Positions 26,660-35,955 of a DNA stretch of 64,000 bases are shown here, in pieces. A program made the translations under genes and the position numbers. Position 1 is the first letter of the stretch. Each line of letters opens with the position of its first letter. The notes under the pieces are model-generated. The model made no database searches. It saw nothing but the letters and a program-made list of their open reading frames with translations, and had not been told where the DNA came from. The DNA is from an uncultured Acetatifactor sp. (GTDB taxonomy: Bacteria; Bacillota; Clostridia; Lachnospirales; Lachnospiraceae), in the NCBI GenBank assembly GCA_947581865.1, contig CANPWA010000015.1, positions 1-64,000 on the forward strand, read 5' to 3'.

Positions 26660-27996
26660 TGCGGAAGAGATTTTACAGTTTTGTGCTCATGGGGTTACTG
26701 CTTGTGGGAGCGTTCGACGCATGCGGCGGCACGGGCGCGGCAAAACCGGAGGTGACCCTCACCCTGAAGACACCGATATATTCGCTGGATCCTCTGAAGG
26801 AAGGAACCGAAAAAGACATGTACGGTTTTCTGCTGAAGGCGGGGGAGGCATTCGCGGAGCAGTACCCGGATGCGGATGTGACCGTCAAAGTAGTGCAGTT
26901 TGAAAACAATAAAGAGATGGATGAAGTGACCGGCTGCTATGGGACGGAAAATGCGGTGGACGTGTTATGTTCCGGTTTTTTTAATATGTCATCTTATATT
27001 TATGACGGCAGGGTGGTTCCCTTGGATGATATCATCACGGACGAGATCCGGGAGGATATCCCGGATGCGTACTGGGCGAGCGGGCAGGTGGAAGGCAGGA
27101 CTTACATGATGCCTTTTCTCACCAGTATGAACACGCTGTGTTATAACAAAAAACTGATGCGTGAAGCAGGGCTGGAAAAATATATCTCCTCCCGGGACGA
27201 GATACAGAGCTGGACGGAGGAGGAATGGGAGGAGATCCTTTCCGCTTTAAAGAGGAATCTGCCGGATTCTGTGTATCCGATGATGATGTACGCAGGAGAC
27301 CGGAATGGGGATATGCACATCATGACTTTTTTCAGAAGCAAGGGCAGCAGCTTTTTTGACAAAGAGATGCGTTTTCATATCAATACCGATGAAGGGATTG
27401 CCGCCATGCAGATGCTCCGGGACTGGAAAGAGGCAGGATATTTTCCCACAAACTGTGATTCCATGGTGATGATGGATAATTTTGACCTGTTTATCAATGG
27501 TCAGCTGGTGTTTTATGTCTCGAATCCCGCCCTTTATGCGGTTTTTCAGGAGGCGGGGATGGATGAGATAGGATATGTGAACTTTCCGTCTCTGGATGGA
27601 GGCGGATATTGCACGGACAACCTGATAGGGTTTGAGGTATTGGACAATGGGAACGAGGATCAGCTCGCCGCAGCCAAAGCGTTTGTCCGGTATGTTTATG
27701 AGAGCGACTGGCTGGATTACAGTACCGGGGGCGTTACATGCAGCCGCAGGACGGCGGAGAAATACGATGCCCAGGCACAGGAGAGAGGGCTGGCCAAATA
27801 TGTGGAGAATGCTTCCCACAGTGTCAATTACACGGGTAACAATCCGAACTGGAATGGCGTCCGTGAGGTGTTTTACCCCCATATCCAGGATCTGCTCTAC
27901 GGTGAGAAAGATCTGGAGGAGATTGCCGCCGCCATTGACAGAGAGTGCAATGCGGCAATCAGGGACGGTTACGAAAACATGGTGCTGCATCCATAA
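26656..27996 (+). CDS. Extracellular solute-binding lipoprotein (family 1 type)
   Basis: A 446-residue protein with an N-terminal signal and a lipobox-like Cys (VGAFDAC, Cys23; not a perfect consensus). The mature part has the family 1 substrate-binding pattern: [56 protein letters not shown] and [14 protein letters not shown]. Relatives bind sugars for ABC importers, but no permease or ATPase gene is present. The gene is instead overlapped with a hybrid kinase and followed by a chemoreceptor. This suggests a role in signalling: ligand-loaded lipoprotein presented to the kinase sensor. Confidence 0.85.
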   Translation: MMRKRFYSFVLMGLLLVGAFDACGGTGAAKPEVTLTLKTPIYSLDPLKEGTEKDMYGFLLKAGEAFAEQYPDADVTVKVVQFENNKEMDEVTGCYGTENAVDVLCSGFFNMSSYIYDGRVVPLDDIITDEIREDIPDAYWASGQVEGRTYMMPFLTSMNTLCYNKKLMREAGLEKYISSRDEIQSWTEEEWEEILSALKRNLPDSVYPMMMYAGDRNGDMHIMTFFRSKGSSFFDKEMRFHINTDEGIAAMQMLRDWKEAGYFPTNCDSMVMMDNFDLFINGQLVFYVSNPALYAVFQEAGMDEIGYVNFPSLDGGGYCTDNLIGFEVLDNGNEDQLAAAKAFVRYVYESDWLDYSTGGVTCSRRTAEKYDAQAQERGLAKYVENASHSVNYTGNNPNWNGVREVFYPHIQDLLYGEKDLEEIAAAIDRECNAAIRDGYENMVLHP

Positions 27997-28076
27997 AGCG
28001 CCGTGCAGACGGTATGCCGGAAAGCGGTCTGTCAGAATCAATAGATCAAAGAGTATGTGTAGGAACGGAGCGTAAC

Positions 28077-29495
28077 ATGAAGGAGAAAAAGATACTTTAT
28101 CACATTGGAACAATGATTCCGCTGGAAGATGCACGGGAGCCGGAGGCACGCCAGATACAGCAGCGGCTGGAAAAAGGGCGTTCGGATTTTAACGGGCTGG
28201 TGGAGGGAGTCTTTTCCTCCGTCATGAAGATCAGCGCGCTGGATCTGTCCCTGCGTGATTGTACGGAGAGGATTGGCGGTATCAGCGCCGATGTGCGGGA
28301 GGCAGCGGAAAAGATTGTGGAGACATCCCACCGGACGGAAGAAAACATGGCGGAGATAGTGGCGGCACAGGAGAGTTTTACGGAAAACGCCATCCATATT
28401 TCGGAGGCGGCGTCGGAGATGCGGGAGCAGATGAATGCAGGGTCAGAGGAACTGCGGGATATCGTGTCAGAGTCCGGAGAGACAATACGCAATTCTAATG
28501 AGATGAAGCAGGATATGGAACAGCTCATGAATGTGCTCAGTAATATGAGCGAGGTGATCAACGGCATCAATTCCATTTCCGCGCAGACCAATCTTCTGGC
28601 GTTAAATGCTTCCATTGAGGCGGCAAGGGCAGGAGAAGCCGGGAGAGGATTTGCCGTTGTGGCCCAGCAGATCAGGGAACTGGCGGATGAGACAAAACAG
28701 CTGACCGCCAATATGGATGGGCTGGTAGAGAGGATCGGGAACGCTTCCAAAATGAGCTGCGAGAGCCTGGATAAGACTGTGCAAGAGCTGGGAGTGATGC
28801 AGGAGAATCTGGATAAGGTATTAAAGATCAACCAATCCAACGAGAGAAACCTTACGGAGATCCTGGAGCATGTGACGACCATCGCCGCTTCCGGAGAAGA
28901 GATTTTCAGCGCGGTGACGGATGTGCAGAACCAGATGGGCGAAATGGGAGAAGAATGTTCCCATCTGGAAAAACAGGCGGAATCCCTGGGAGAAGTGTCC
29001 GCCGCCCTCACGGTCAGCATTGAACCGGTGCAGGAGATCGAGAAGGAGTTGGACGACACGGCAAAACGGATGGGCAATATGGTGAATGACGTATTTTATA
29101 TGCTGGATAATCAGGTGTTTATGGACACTATCCGGAATGCGGTGAGCGCCCATCAAAAGTGGCTGGGGAATCTGGAGGGAATGGTCAGGGAACGCTGCTG
29201 TACACCATTACAGCTGGACGATACCAAGTGTGCTTTCGGGCATTTTTACTATGCGATGAAACCGGCAAACAAAGAAGTGGCAGACATCTGGAACGGACTG
29301 GGAGAAAAGCACCGCCGTTTTCACGGATATGGGCACAGTGTGATGGATGCCATCCGCCGGGAAGATTACAGCGGCGCGGAGGCAAAGCTGGAGGAGGCGC
29401 GGAAACTTTCCGTTGAACTGATCGGCGATTTCAACCGGATCCTGGAGATCACCAAGCAGTTGGAAGAACGCCGGCTGGCTGCTTTTCAGGAGTGA
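28077..29495 (+). CDS. Cytosolic methyl-accepting chemotaxis protein with CZB domain
   Basis: From ATG 28077 ([15 protein letters not shown]) the protein has 472 residues and no membrane span. The central coiled coil contains the chemoreceptor tip hairpin ([20 protein letters not shown] then [19 protein letters not shown]) that contacts CheA and CheW. The C-terminus is a chemoreceptor zinc-binding domain with its conserved residues: [20 protein letters not shown] and [13 protein letters not shown] domains bind zinc and report zinc or hypochlorous acid. A longer upstream in-frame extension overlaps the solute-binding gene and is unlikely to be the start. It is in the kinase operon; no flagellar or che genes are nearby. 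Confidence 0.88.
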   Translation: MKEKKILYHIGTMIPLEDAREPEARQIQQRLEKGRSDFNGLVEGVFSSVMKISALDLSLRDCTERIGGISADVREAAEKIVETSHRTEENMAEIVAAQESFTENAIHISEAASEMREQMNAGSEELRDIVSESGETIRNSNEMKQDMEQLMNVLSNMSEVINGINSISAQTNLLALNASIEAARAGEAGRGFAVVAQQIRELADETKQLTANMDGLVERIGNASKMSCESLDKTVQELGVMQENLDKVLKINQSNERNLTEILEHVTTIAASGEEIFSAVTDVQNQMGEMGEECSHLEKQAESLGEVSAALTVSIEPVQEIEKELDDTAKRMGNMVNDVFYMLDNQVFMDTIRNAVSAHQKWLGNLEGMVRERCCTPLQLDDTKCAFGHFYYAMKPANKEVADIWNGLGEKHRRFHGYGHSVMDAIRREDYSGAEAKLEEARKLSVELIGDFNRILEITKQLEERRLAAFQE

Positions 29496-29498
29496 TCC

Positions 29499-30185
29499 AT
29501 GCGGACAGAGAAAAACATCGGAACAAAACGCTGTGTTTTATATGGGGGAGGCGACCCGGAGGCATTCCTGATACAGGCGGCAGAGCAGCGGAATGCAAAC
29601 GCCCTGGACCGGGAAATGGAAATGATCCGAACTTCTTTCCCCGGTACTGCGTTCGGTGCGGCAGTCTTTTTGGTGGAGGATTGGAATGGGGAACTGGCGC
29701 CGTGGAAGGCTCCGGCTGTCTTTGGCAGGAAGGGATTCGGAGACGGCGCAGCCGATACGCTGGCTTATGTAACGGAGGAACTGCTGCCGGCGGTGGAACA
29801 GGAATACGGCATCCGTCAGGAAAGAAAATATTATCTCGGGGGGTATTCCCTGGCGGGGCTTTTTGCGTTATGGGCATCCTGCCAGACAGATCTTTTTGCC
29901 GGAATAGCTGCCGTATCGCCTTCCGTCTGGTTCCCGGGCTGGGACCGTTATATGGAAACCCATGCTCTGCGGGCGCCAAAAGTATATCTGAGCCTGGGGG
30001 ATCGGGAGGAGAAAACAAAGAATCGGATCATGGCAAAAGTTGGGTGCAATCTGCGCAGACAATATGAAATCCTGGCGGAAAATCCGGGCGTGGAAGCGTG
30101 TGTGCTGGAGCGGAATCCCGGGAACCATTTCACGGATGTTGAGGTCAGGATGGCAAAAGGATTTTCCTGGCTGCTGGAAGCGTAA
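29499..30185 (+). CDS. Alpha/beta-hydrolase, putative esterase
   Basis: A 228-residue hydrolase that starts 3 bp after the chemoreceptor stop. The nucleophile elbow is GGYSLAGLFAL (Ser at about 117). The acid is probably Asp in YLSLGDREEKT (about 166) and the histidine is in NPGNHFTDVE (about 208), in the right order for a serine esterase of the EstD/Fes-like group. No signal peptide is visible, so it is cytoplasmic. The substrate is unknown. It is the last gene of the operon; a strong terminator follows at 30326. Confidence 0.78.
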   Translation: MRTEKNIGTKRCVLYGGGDPEAFLIQAAEQRNANALDREMEMIRTSFPGTAFGAAVFLVEDWNGELAPWKAPAVFGRKGFGDGAADTLAYVTEELLPAVEQEYGIRQERKYYLGGYSLAGLFALWASCQTDLFAGIAAVSPSVWFPGWDRYMETHALRAPKVYLSLGDREEKTKNRIMAKVGCNLRRQYEILAENPGVEACVLERNPGNHFTDVEVRMAKGFSWLLEA

Positions 30186-30325
30186 CCATGACCGGCATTT
30201 CCCTGGAATGTTTTTGACGGGATGTTTTCAAGGGACCCTGCCCTGTGCGTCTCTTTTTTTTGCTCTTTTTTGGCAGAGAAAAGAGACTGGATTGTAATGG
30301 AATGGAAAATCAAGATTGTGTCAGA

Positions 30326-30373
30326 ACATATAGAAAGACCGTACTGCGGTTTGCTTTCTATATGTTTTTTTTA
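30326..30373 (+). terminator. Rho-independent terminator
   Basis: Twelve-base arms (ACATATAGAAAG and CTTTCTATATGT) enclose a 16-base loop, and a run of T follows. It closes the kinase-to-esterase operon. The remaining bases in 30186-30501 contain no gene. An in-frame extension of the recombinase back to 30373 starts inside the terminator and is not credible. Confidence 0.85.
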
Positions 30374-30501
30374 TGCCTGAACAGCAGCATATCTCTGCGG
30401 AGACAGGTATGATGAGATTACAGGTACGAAAGAAAGGGGCTGCGGATATCCGGGCAATCCGGTGTGACCGTATCTTTCAATATCAAATGCGGAGGTTTGT
30501 G

Positions 30502-31119
30502 ATGAACAGGATATATGGATATGTCAGAGTGAGTTCCAGAGATCAGAATGAGGACAGACAGATGACTGCCATGAGTGAAATGGGCGTCCCAAAAGAAAAT
30601 ATCTTTATGGACAAACAGTCCGGGAAGGATTTTCAGCGTCCACAGTACCAGCGGATGTTAAAGCGGCTGGGGCAGAACGATCTGCTGTATATAAAAAGCA
30701 TAGACCGGCTTGGCAGGAATTATGAGGAAATCATTGAGCAGTGGAGGATCATTTCCAAGGTGAAGCATGCGGACATTGTCGTCATGGATATGCCGTTATT
30801 GGATACCCGGAAAGGAAAAGATCTGATGGGGACCTTTTTGTCGGATATTGTCCTGCAGGTGTTATCTTTTGTGGCTGAAAACGAACGGGGAAACATACGG
30901 CAGAGGCAGGCGGAAGGGATTGCTGCGGCAAAAGCCCGGGGAGTGAAATTCGGAAGACCGGCAATGCCGCTTCCGGATAATTTTTATGAGGTTTATATGC
31001 GGTGGAAAGCAGGAGAGATGACGAACGAGAGAGCTGCAAGAGAGTGCGGGATGCCGACGGCAAGTTTCCGTTACCGTGCCAAAATGTATCAGGAAACCAT
31101 CCTTTCGGCGGATCTGTAA
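30502..31119 (+). CDS. Serine recombinase (resolvase/invertase family)
   Basis: A 205-residue recombinase, the length of Hin/Gin-type invertases. Catalytic Ser11 is in YGYVRVSSRDQN; the arginine-rich active-site segment is IDRLGRNYEE; the E-helix is TFLSDIVLQVLSFVAENER; and a C-terminal helix-turn-helix DNA-binding domain follows (AGEMTNERAARECGMPTASF). The start ATG 30502 has GGAGG 8 bp upstream. Such enzymes cut both strands at a central 2-bp core and invert or resolve DNA between paired sites. A matching inverted site pair begins 5 bp after its stop codon (31125-31278) with a promoter between the sites, so it very probably inverts that promoter. Confidence 0.92.
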   Translation: MNRIYGYVRVSSRDQNEDRQMTAMSEMGVPKENIFMDKQSGKDFQRPQYQRMLKRLGQNDLLYIKSIDRLGRNYEEIIEQWRIISKVKHADIVVMDMPLLDTRKGKDLMGTFLSDIVLQVLSFVAENERGNIRQRQAEGIAAAKARGVKFGRPAMPLPDNFYEVYMRWKAGEMTNERAARECGMPTASFRYRAKMYQETILSADL

Positions 31120-31124
31120 CGGCG

Positions 31125-31278
31125 AAAAAGTGTACTTTTTTACCACTGCATAAAACAAACGCTTTGTCGCTTTTTTCCAGGCAAAAAAAATATAGGATTT
31201 GTTGACTTTTATGGGTTTTCTATGTATAATGTATTCCTAGTTGAAAGAAACGACTAAAAGTAAAAAAGTACACTTTTT
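31125..31278. promoter_or_regulatory. Putative invertible promoter segment (inverted repeats 31125-31143 and 31260-31278)
   Basis: AAAAAGTGTACTTTTTTAC at 31125-31143 is the exact reverse complement of 31260-31278. Each site is itself two A/T-rich half-sites (AAAAAGT and ACTTTTT) around an asymmetric GT dinucleotide (AC in the other copy). This is the layout of hix/gix crossover sites cut by serine invertases. The 116 bp between the sites contain a strong promoter that reads right in this orientation. Inversion would turn it toward the recombinase gene and disconnect the downstream genes. Confidence 0.75.
31202..31230 (+). promoter_or_regulatory. Sigma-A promoter inside the invertible segment
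   Basis: TTGACT (-35, 31202-31207) and TATAAT (-10, 31225-31230) are separated by an optimal 17 bp. Transcription would begin near 31237, run through the right inverted repeat and enter the helicase gene and the polysaccharide cluster. Confidence 0.85.
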
Positions 31279-31374
31279 TGTATCCCGGGAGGGAAAGAGC
31301 TCCGGCTGACGGAAGGCAGCCATGGGATGACGGGGCTTAGTGCCTGCGGGAACGGCGAAAGGAGAGTGGCAGGG

Positions 31375-33768
31375 ATGGCAGTGACTCTGTATCAGCACAA
31401 TCAAACCGCATATGACCATGCGCTGTGTATGATGGAGAGATCTGGCAGAGCTGCTGTGGTCCACCCCACCGGAACAGGCAAATCTTTTATCGCGTTCAAA
31501 TTGGCGGAAGATCATCCCGGCGCCAGGATCGTCTGGCTCGCTCCCAGTGAGTACATTTTTCGTTCCCAAAGAGAAAATTATCTGAAGGCGGGAGGCGAGG
31601 AAAAAGCGTTGGAAGGCATCGCTTTTCTGACCTATACAAAGCTGATGTACGGCATGACGGATCCTTACGGCGAGGGGGATGCCAAAGATACGGCGGGACT
31701 GGAAAATGCCGCCGGATTGGGAAAGGGAGAAACCCCGGAATATATCATACTGGACGAGTTTCACCGCTGTGGTGCGGAAAACTGGGGGAGATGCGTGAAG
31801 GCGCTGATGCAGACATATCCGGCAGCAAAGGTGCTGGGACTGTCCGCCACGAATATCCGTTATCTGGACAGCCGGCGTGACATGGCAGGGGAACTCTTTG
31901 CCGGACAGATCGCGTCCAAAATGGAAATCGCTGAGGCGATGGCGGCGGGGATTCTGCCCGCGCCGGTTTATATCTGTGGGCTGTATGAATACAAAAATGA
32001 GCTGCAGAAGATCACCCGGAGGGTGAACCGGCAGCGCAACATGGGCGTGCGGGACGAGAGCGCAAAACTTTTGGAACAGCTGCGCCATTGTCTCTTGCAG
32101 GCAGACGGCCCGGCAGAAATCTTTGGCAGATATATGAAAAAGAACGGCAAATATATTGTGTTCTGTTCCGGCAGGGAACAGATGGAGGAGATGGCAGCCA
32201 TGGCGGGGAAATGGTACGGAACGCTGGATCCCCATCCGACCATCTACCGTGCGATCTATGACAATGACCAGAGCCCGGAGGAAGTCAGGAGGTTTAGCGC
32301 CGACCGGAGCGGTCACCTGAAACTGCTCTTTTGCATTGACATGCTCAATGAGGGTGTCCATGTGGCGGATGTGGACGGTGCGGTGCTGCTGCGTCCGACA
32401 GCGTCTCCCACACTGTATCTGCAGCAGGTGGGGAGAGCGCTTGCCGTGCCGGACAGAGACAAAAGGAACCAGCCGGTGATCTTTGACATGGTGGACAATT
32501 TTGACAGCCTCCGGTGCATTGATTCCTTTCTTGAGGCTTATCACACGGCAGGAGATACAAAAGGGAAGGAGCAGGGGAAGCCTTCTTACGAATTCCGGCT
32601 GATCGATGAGGCGAGGGACAGCCGCAGGCTGTTTGAACAGCTGGGCAGATGTCTGTCCAGTACCTGGGAGATGTGTTTCCGGGAGGCAGAAGCTTATCGT
32701 GAGCGGTACGGAAACCTGAAAATTCCGAAGCGTTATATCACGGAGAGCGGGATTGCCCTGGGAAGCTGGCTCATCACCCAGAGGAGAGTGAGGGCGGGTA
32801 CTGTGCCGGGCAATCTGTCCCGGGAACAGATCCAAAAGCTGGACGGGCTGGGAATGGAATGGGAAACCCGTACCGGAAAAGCCTGGGAGAAGGGATATCA
32901 GGAACTGGTGAGATACCGGGAGGAAAACGGGCATGTAGATGTACCCGTCCGGTATGTGACGGAAGACGGGTATCCCCTGGGGAAATTTGTGTCTAATCAG
33001 AGGACTGCCTGGAAAAACGGAAGGGAGGCATCCGGTATCGGACAGGCTGACATGGTCTGCGGCGGAAGGGTGCTTCTGGCAGAGAGGGAACGGCGCCTGG
33101 ATGCCCTGGGGTTCATCTGGGAGAAGCCAAAACAGGAATGGAAGCGTTACTATGCCGCAGCGAAAGCATTTTACGAGCGGGAGGGGCATCTTGACGTGCC
33201 TGTCAAATATGTCACGGAGGACGGGCTGAGACTGGGTGCCTGGATCCGCAATCAAGTTTCCGGAAGGGACGCGCTATTAGAGGAACAGGCGGAGGCCCTG
33301 GAGGCTATCGGCGTGTGCTGGGAAAGCAGGTATGACGGCAGATGGGATGAGAAGTTCCGTCTGGCAGAGCAATACTACCGGGAGCATGGCAATCTGGAAG
33401 TGCCGAGGGAATACACGGTGCAGGGAGTGAGACTCGGAAGATGGGTGAACGCCCTGCGGAGCGCCCGGGTGCGGCCGGACAGCAGTCATTACCGCCTGGA
33501 CGCGGATCGAATCAGGCAGCTTGACAGCATCGGTATGCGCTGGGCAGGGGAGACCTGGGAAACCAGATACCGGCTGGCAGAGCTGTATTATCGGGAACAC
33601 GGAGACTTGAAAGTGTCCCAGAGTTATGTTGCGGAAACAGATGAGGGCAGGGTCTGGCTGGGGAAATGGCTGACCGCCCAGAGGAAGAAACGCAACAGCC
33701 CGGGCGGAAGGCACGACCTGACACAGGAGCAGGAAAAACGGCTGGAAGCGATTGGGATGGAGTGGTGA
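31375..33768 (+). CDS. Superfamily II DEAD/DEAH helicase with five helicase-associated (HA) repeats
   Basis: A protein of about 797 residues from ATG 31375 (MAVTLYQHN), behind GGAGAG; an upstream in-frame ATG at 31327 would add 16 residues. The helicase core shows Walker A HPTGTGKS, DEFH box YIILDEFHRCG, motif III LGLSATN, and motif VI QQVGRALAV. The C-terminal about 360 residues hold five HA repeats, each with the pattern W...Y..REHGNLEVP..Y...G..LG.W...QR...L..LGM.WE. HA-domain helicases bind nucleic acid; the biological role is unknown. It is the first gene after the invertible promoter and precedes the glycosyltransferase genes by 47 bp, so its expression should switch with theirs. Confidence 0.88.
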   Translation: MAVTLYQHNQTAYDHALCMMERSGRAAVVHPTGTGKSFIAFKLAEDHPGARIVWLAPSEYIFRSQRENYLKAGGEEKALEGIAFLTYTKLMYGMTDPYGEGDAKDTAGLENAAGLGKGETPEYIILDEFHRCGAENWGRCVKALMQTYPAAKVLGLSATNIRYLDSRRDMAGELFAGQIASKMEIAEAMAAGILPAPVYICGLYEYKNELQKITRRVNRQRNMGVRDESAKLLEQLRHCLLQADGPAEIFGRYMKKNGKYIVFCSGREQMEEMAAMAGKWYGTLDPHPTIYRAIYDNDQSPEEVRRFSADRSGHLKLLFCIDMLNEGVHVADVDGAVLLRPTASPTLYLQQVGRALAVPDRDKRNQPVIFDMVDNFDSLRCIDSFLEAYHTAGDTKGKEQGKPSYEFRLIDEARDSRRLFEQLGRCLSSTWEMCFREAEAYRERYGNLKIPKRYITESGIALGSWLITQRRVRAGTVPGNLSREQIQKLDGLGMEWETRTGKAWEKGYQELVRYREENGHVDVPVRYVTEDGYPLGKFVSNQRTAWKNGREASGIGQADMVCGGRVLLAERERRLDALGFIWEKPKQEWKRYYAAAKAFYEREGHLDVPVKYVTEDGLRLGAWIRNQVSGRDALLEEQAEALEAIGVCWESRYDGRWDEKFRLAEQYYREHGNLEVPREYTVQGVRLGRWVNALRSARVRPDSSHYRLDADRIRQLDSIGMRWAGETWETRYRLAELYYREHGDLKVSQSYVAETDEGRVWLGKWLTAQRKKRNSPGGRHDLTQEQEKRLEAIGMEW

Positions 33769-33815
33769 GAAAGTGTTCCGCCAAAGGTGTTCCCGGAAAT
33801 GATGGAAGGAGACAA

Positions 33816-34652
33816 ATGGAGAATACGGAGGTTGCCTTTCGGAATGCGTTAGAGGCGGAGGTTATGAATATGAATGGGGCAGCAGGCAATTATGTTCACG
33901 CCGTTAATAAGACGACCATACCAACGGTAAATATCATGGGTGCGGAAATTGCGGCAATCAACATGAATTGGCTGTTAAACTTTACGGAGCGGTATATCAA
34001 AGTGTTGTCAGGCGATTATATCTGCGTTTCTAATGTCCACACTGTTGTCACATCTTTTGAAGATCCTGAGTACTGTGCGATCACAAACGGCGGTATTATG
34101 GCGATTCCGGACGGCGGACCCCTATCAACGATAGGAAGAAAGCGTGGGTTCCGGGAGATGGAAAGGGTCACAGGACCAAACTATATGGGAGAAATCCTGA
34201 AAATTTCCTCAGAAAAAAAATACCGACATTTTTTTTATGGAAGCACGGATGAAACTTTGGATAAATTGAAAAAAAAAGTGACCCGGGAGTTTCCGGGTAT
34301 CCAGATCGCCGGAATGTATAGTCCTCCATTTCGTCCGGTTACCAGGGAAGAAGATCACATGATCATCGATCAGATCAACAAAGCGGATGCGGATTTTATC
34401 TGGGTCGGTCTTGGCGCGCCAAAGCAGGAACGATGGATGGCTGCCCATCAGGGCAGGGTTCATGGGCTGATGGTAGGCGTCGGTGCAGCATTTGATTATT
34501 TTGCAGGGAATATTCAAAGAGCGCCGCAGTGGATGCAGAAAAATAATCTGGAATGGTTTTATCGGTTTCTTCAGGATCCCAAAAGACTTTTTTATCGATA
34601 TTGGCACACGAATACTCGATTCATTTGGCAGGCATGGGTAAAAGGAAGATGA
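33816..34652 (+). CDS. tagA-like: WecB/TagA/CpsF family glycosyltransferase
   Basis: The start is at ATG 33816 behind AAGGAG and gives 278 residues. Family motifs are clear: the catalytic-Asp block AIPDGGPLS, the UDP-sugar block VGLGAPKQERWM and the C-terminal membrane-associating region VGAAFDYFAGNIQRAPQWMQ. Members add ManNAc or similar sugars to undecaprenyl-PP-GlcNAc, the second step in teichoic-acid or secondary-polymer linkage units. No initiating phosphoglycosyltransferase gene is in the window, so a housekeeping TagO-type enzyme probably supplies the acceptor. A 98-bp gap follows before the next gene. Confidence 0.88.
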   Translation: MENTEVAFRNALEAEVMNMNGAAGNYVHAVNKTTIPTVNIMGAEIAAINMNWLLNFTERYIKVLSGDYICVSNVHTVVTSFEDPEYCAITNGGIMAIPDGGPLSTIGRKRGFREMERVTGPNYMGEILKISSEKKYRHFFYGSTDETLDKLKKKVTREFPGIQIAGMYSPPFRPVTREEDHMIIDQINKADADFIWVGLGAPKQERWMAAHQGRVHGLMVGVGAAFDYFAGNIQRAPQWMQKNNLEWFYRFLQDPKRLFYRYWHTNTRFIWQAWVKGR

Positions 34653-34750
34653 TCCGATGGAAGTCAAAGGGTTAATGCTTGTGTGTAAAGATAGTAGTTT
34701 TTATGACTCAAACAAGATATCAATCATTGTTTTGATTCGGAGATGAGGCA

Positions 34751-35938
34751 GTGGATAATAAATTAAATATATTACTTGTACATAATTATTATCAGATCCC
34801 GGGAGGAGAGGATACAGTTTTACGCAATGAAAAGAAGATGCTGGAAGAACAGGGACATAAAGTTATACTTTACACAAGAGATAATTCAGAAATACATTCG
34901 TTTTCTTGGTTCCGTAAATTAACATTATGTGTTGCTGCAATCTTTAATTTCAGAACATACAAAGATATAAAATCATTGATCAAAGAACAAAAAATCGATA
35001 TTGTTCATGTACACAATACACTCAGTTTAATCAGCCCTTCGGTTTATTATGCCGTAAAAAATATGGGTATTCCTATAGTTCAGACCATTCATAACTTTCG
35101 GTTTTTATGTCCTGCAGGCACTTTTTATCGTGAGAAAAATATCTGTGAGGAATGTGTAAAAAAGGGATTGGTTTGTGCAGTAAAATATCGATGTTATAAA
35201 AACAGTTTTTTATATACCCTGGGAAGTGTGATGTGTCTGAAAATCCATAGAAAAACGGGAATATATGGGAAATTGTTTTATATCTGTCTGACAGAATTTA
35301 ATAAAGAAAAATTGTTGTACCTAACGCAGATTGACAAAGAGCATGTTTTTGTAAAGCCAAATTATGTTGAACCGGGATGGATGCCGGATATAGAGGCAAG
35401 GGAAAATCAATATATTTTTGTGGGTCGTTTAGATGAAATGAAAGGGATAGTTTTTTTACTTCAGGCATGGAAAAAAATGGGGACACAGGCTCCGCAGCTG
35501 GCTATTTACGGTACGGGTCCCATGGAACGATGGTGTAAGGATTATATAGAAAAAAATCGTTTGTCCCATGTAGAGATGAAAGGATGTGTTTCTAATCATC
35601 AGATGAGAGAAATCATTGCTACCTGTAAAGCATTGATCTTTCCTACTCAGTGGTATGAGGGTATGCCAATGTGTGTGATTGAGGCATTTGCATCTGGCAC
35701 GCCAGTGATAGGATCAAATATAGGGAATACAGCCAACATGATTATCGAGGGAGTGACAGGATATAAATTTGACGGAAGAACCCCGGAGTCGTTGACAGAA
35801 GCAATGGAAAAATTAAGGGGAGATCATGAAATTTATAGAAAGACGAGAGAATGGTATGAAATGCAATATTCAAAAGATTCAAATTATAAAATGTTAATGA
35901 ATATCTATGATTACGCCATAAAAAATATATGTAAATAA
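34751..35938 (+). CDS. Glycosyltransferase family 4
   Basis: A 395-residue GT-B enzyme with a GTG start. The N-terminal domain has LLVHNYYQIPGGEDTVLRNE, typical of the GT4 'GGE' acceptor loop, and VHVHNTLSLISPSVYYA. The C-terminal donor domain has FVGRLDEMKGI and the EX7E-like FPTQWYEGMPMCVIEAFASG. It also has a Cys-rich insert (CEECVKKGLVCAVKYRCYK) seen in some capsule GT4 enzymes, possibly zinc-binding. It would add a hexose during repeat-unit assembly on the cytoplasmic face. Specificity is unknown. Confidence 0.88.
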   Translation: MDNKLNILLVHNYYQIPGGEDTVLRNEKKMLEEQGHKVILYTRDNSEIHSFSWFRKLTLCVAAIFNFRTYKDIKSLIKEQKIDIVHVHNTLSLISPSVYYAVKNMGIPIVQTIHNFRFLCPAGTFYREKNICEECVKKGLVCAVKYRCYKNSFLYTLGSVMCLKIHRKTGIYGKLFYICLTEFNKEKLLYLTQIDKEHVFVKPNYVEPGWMPDIEARENQYIFVGRLDEMKGIVFLLQAWKKMGTQAPQLAIYGTGPMERWCKDYIEKNRLSHVEMKGCVSNHQMREIIATCKALIFPTQWYEGMPMCVIEAFASGTPVIGSNIGNTANMIIEGVTGYKFDGRTPESLTEAMEKLRGDHEIYRKTREWYEMQYSKDSNYKMLMNIYDYAIKNICK

Positions 35939-35955
35939 ATCATGTTGTATAAAGG

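Noticed and set aside
27945..28076. Longer start for the CZB chemoreceptor
   Set aside because: The extension overlaps the solute-binding gene and has no receptor-like sequence. ATG 28077 fits better.
29838..29846. GGGGGGTAT in the esterase as another slippage tract
   Set aside because: Only six G, and it encodes the conserved Gly-Gly-Tyr-Ser nucleophile elbow, so it is explained by protein sequence.
30373..30501. Upstream in-frame extension of the serine recombinase
   Set aside because: It begins in the T-run of the terminator at 30326-30373 and lacks a ribosome-binding site. ATG 30502 has GGAGG and matches the family N-terminus.
31125..31143. The A/T hairpin after the recombinase as a simple terminator
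   Set aside because: A terminator would not need a perfect inverted partner 116 bp away with a promoter between and an asymmetric GT core. Termination as a side effect is still possible.
31237..33255. 672-aa minus-strand ORF opposite the helicase
   Set aside because: A long antisense open frame caused by GC-rich repeat codon usage; Pro/His/Arg-rich composition and no start signal.
33666..33815. Longer start for the TagA-like transferase
   Set aside because: It would overlap the helicase 3' end by about 100 bp. ATG 33816 follows AAGGAG and gives the usual family length.
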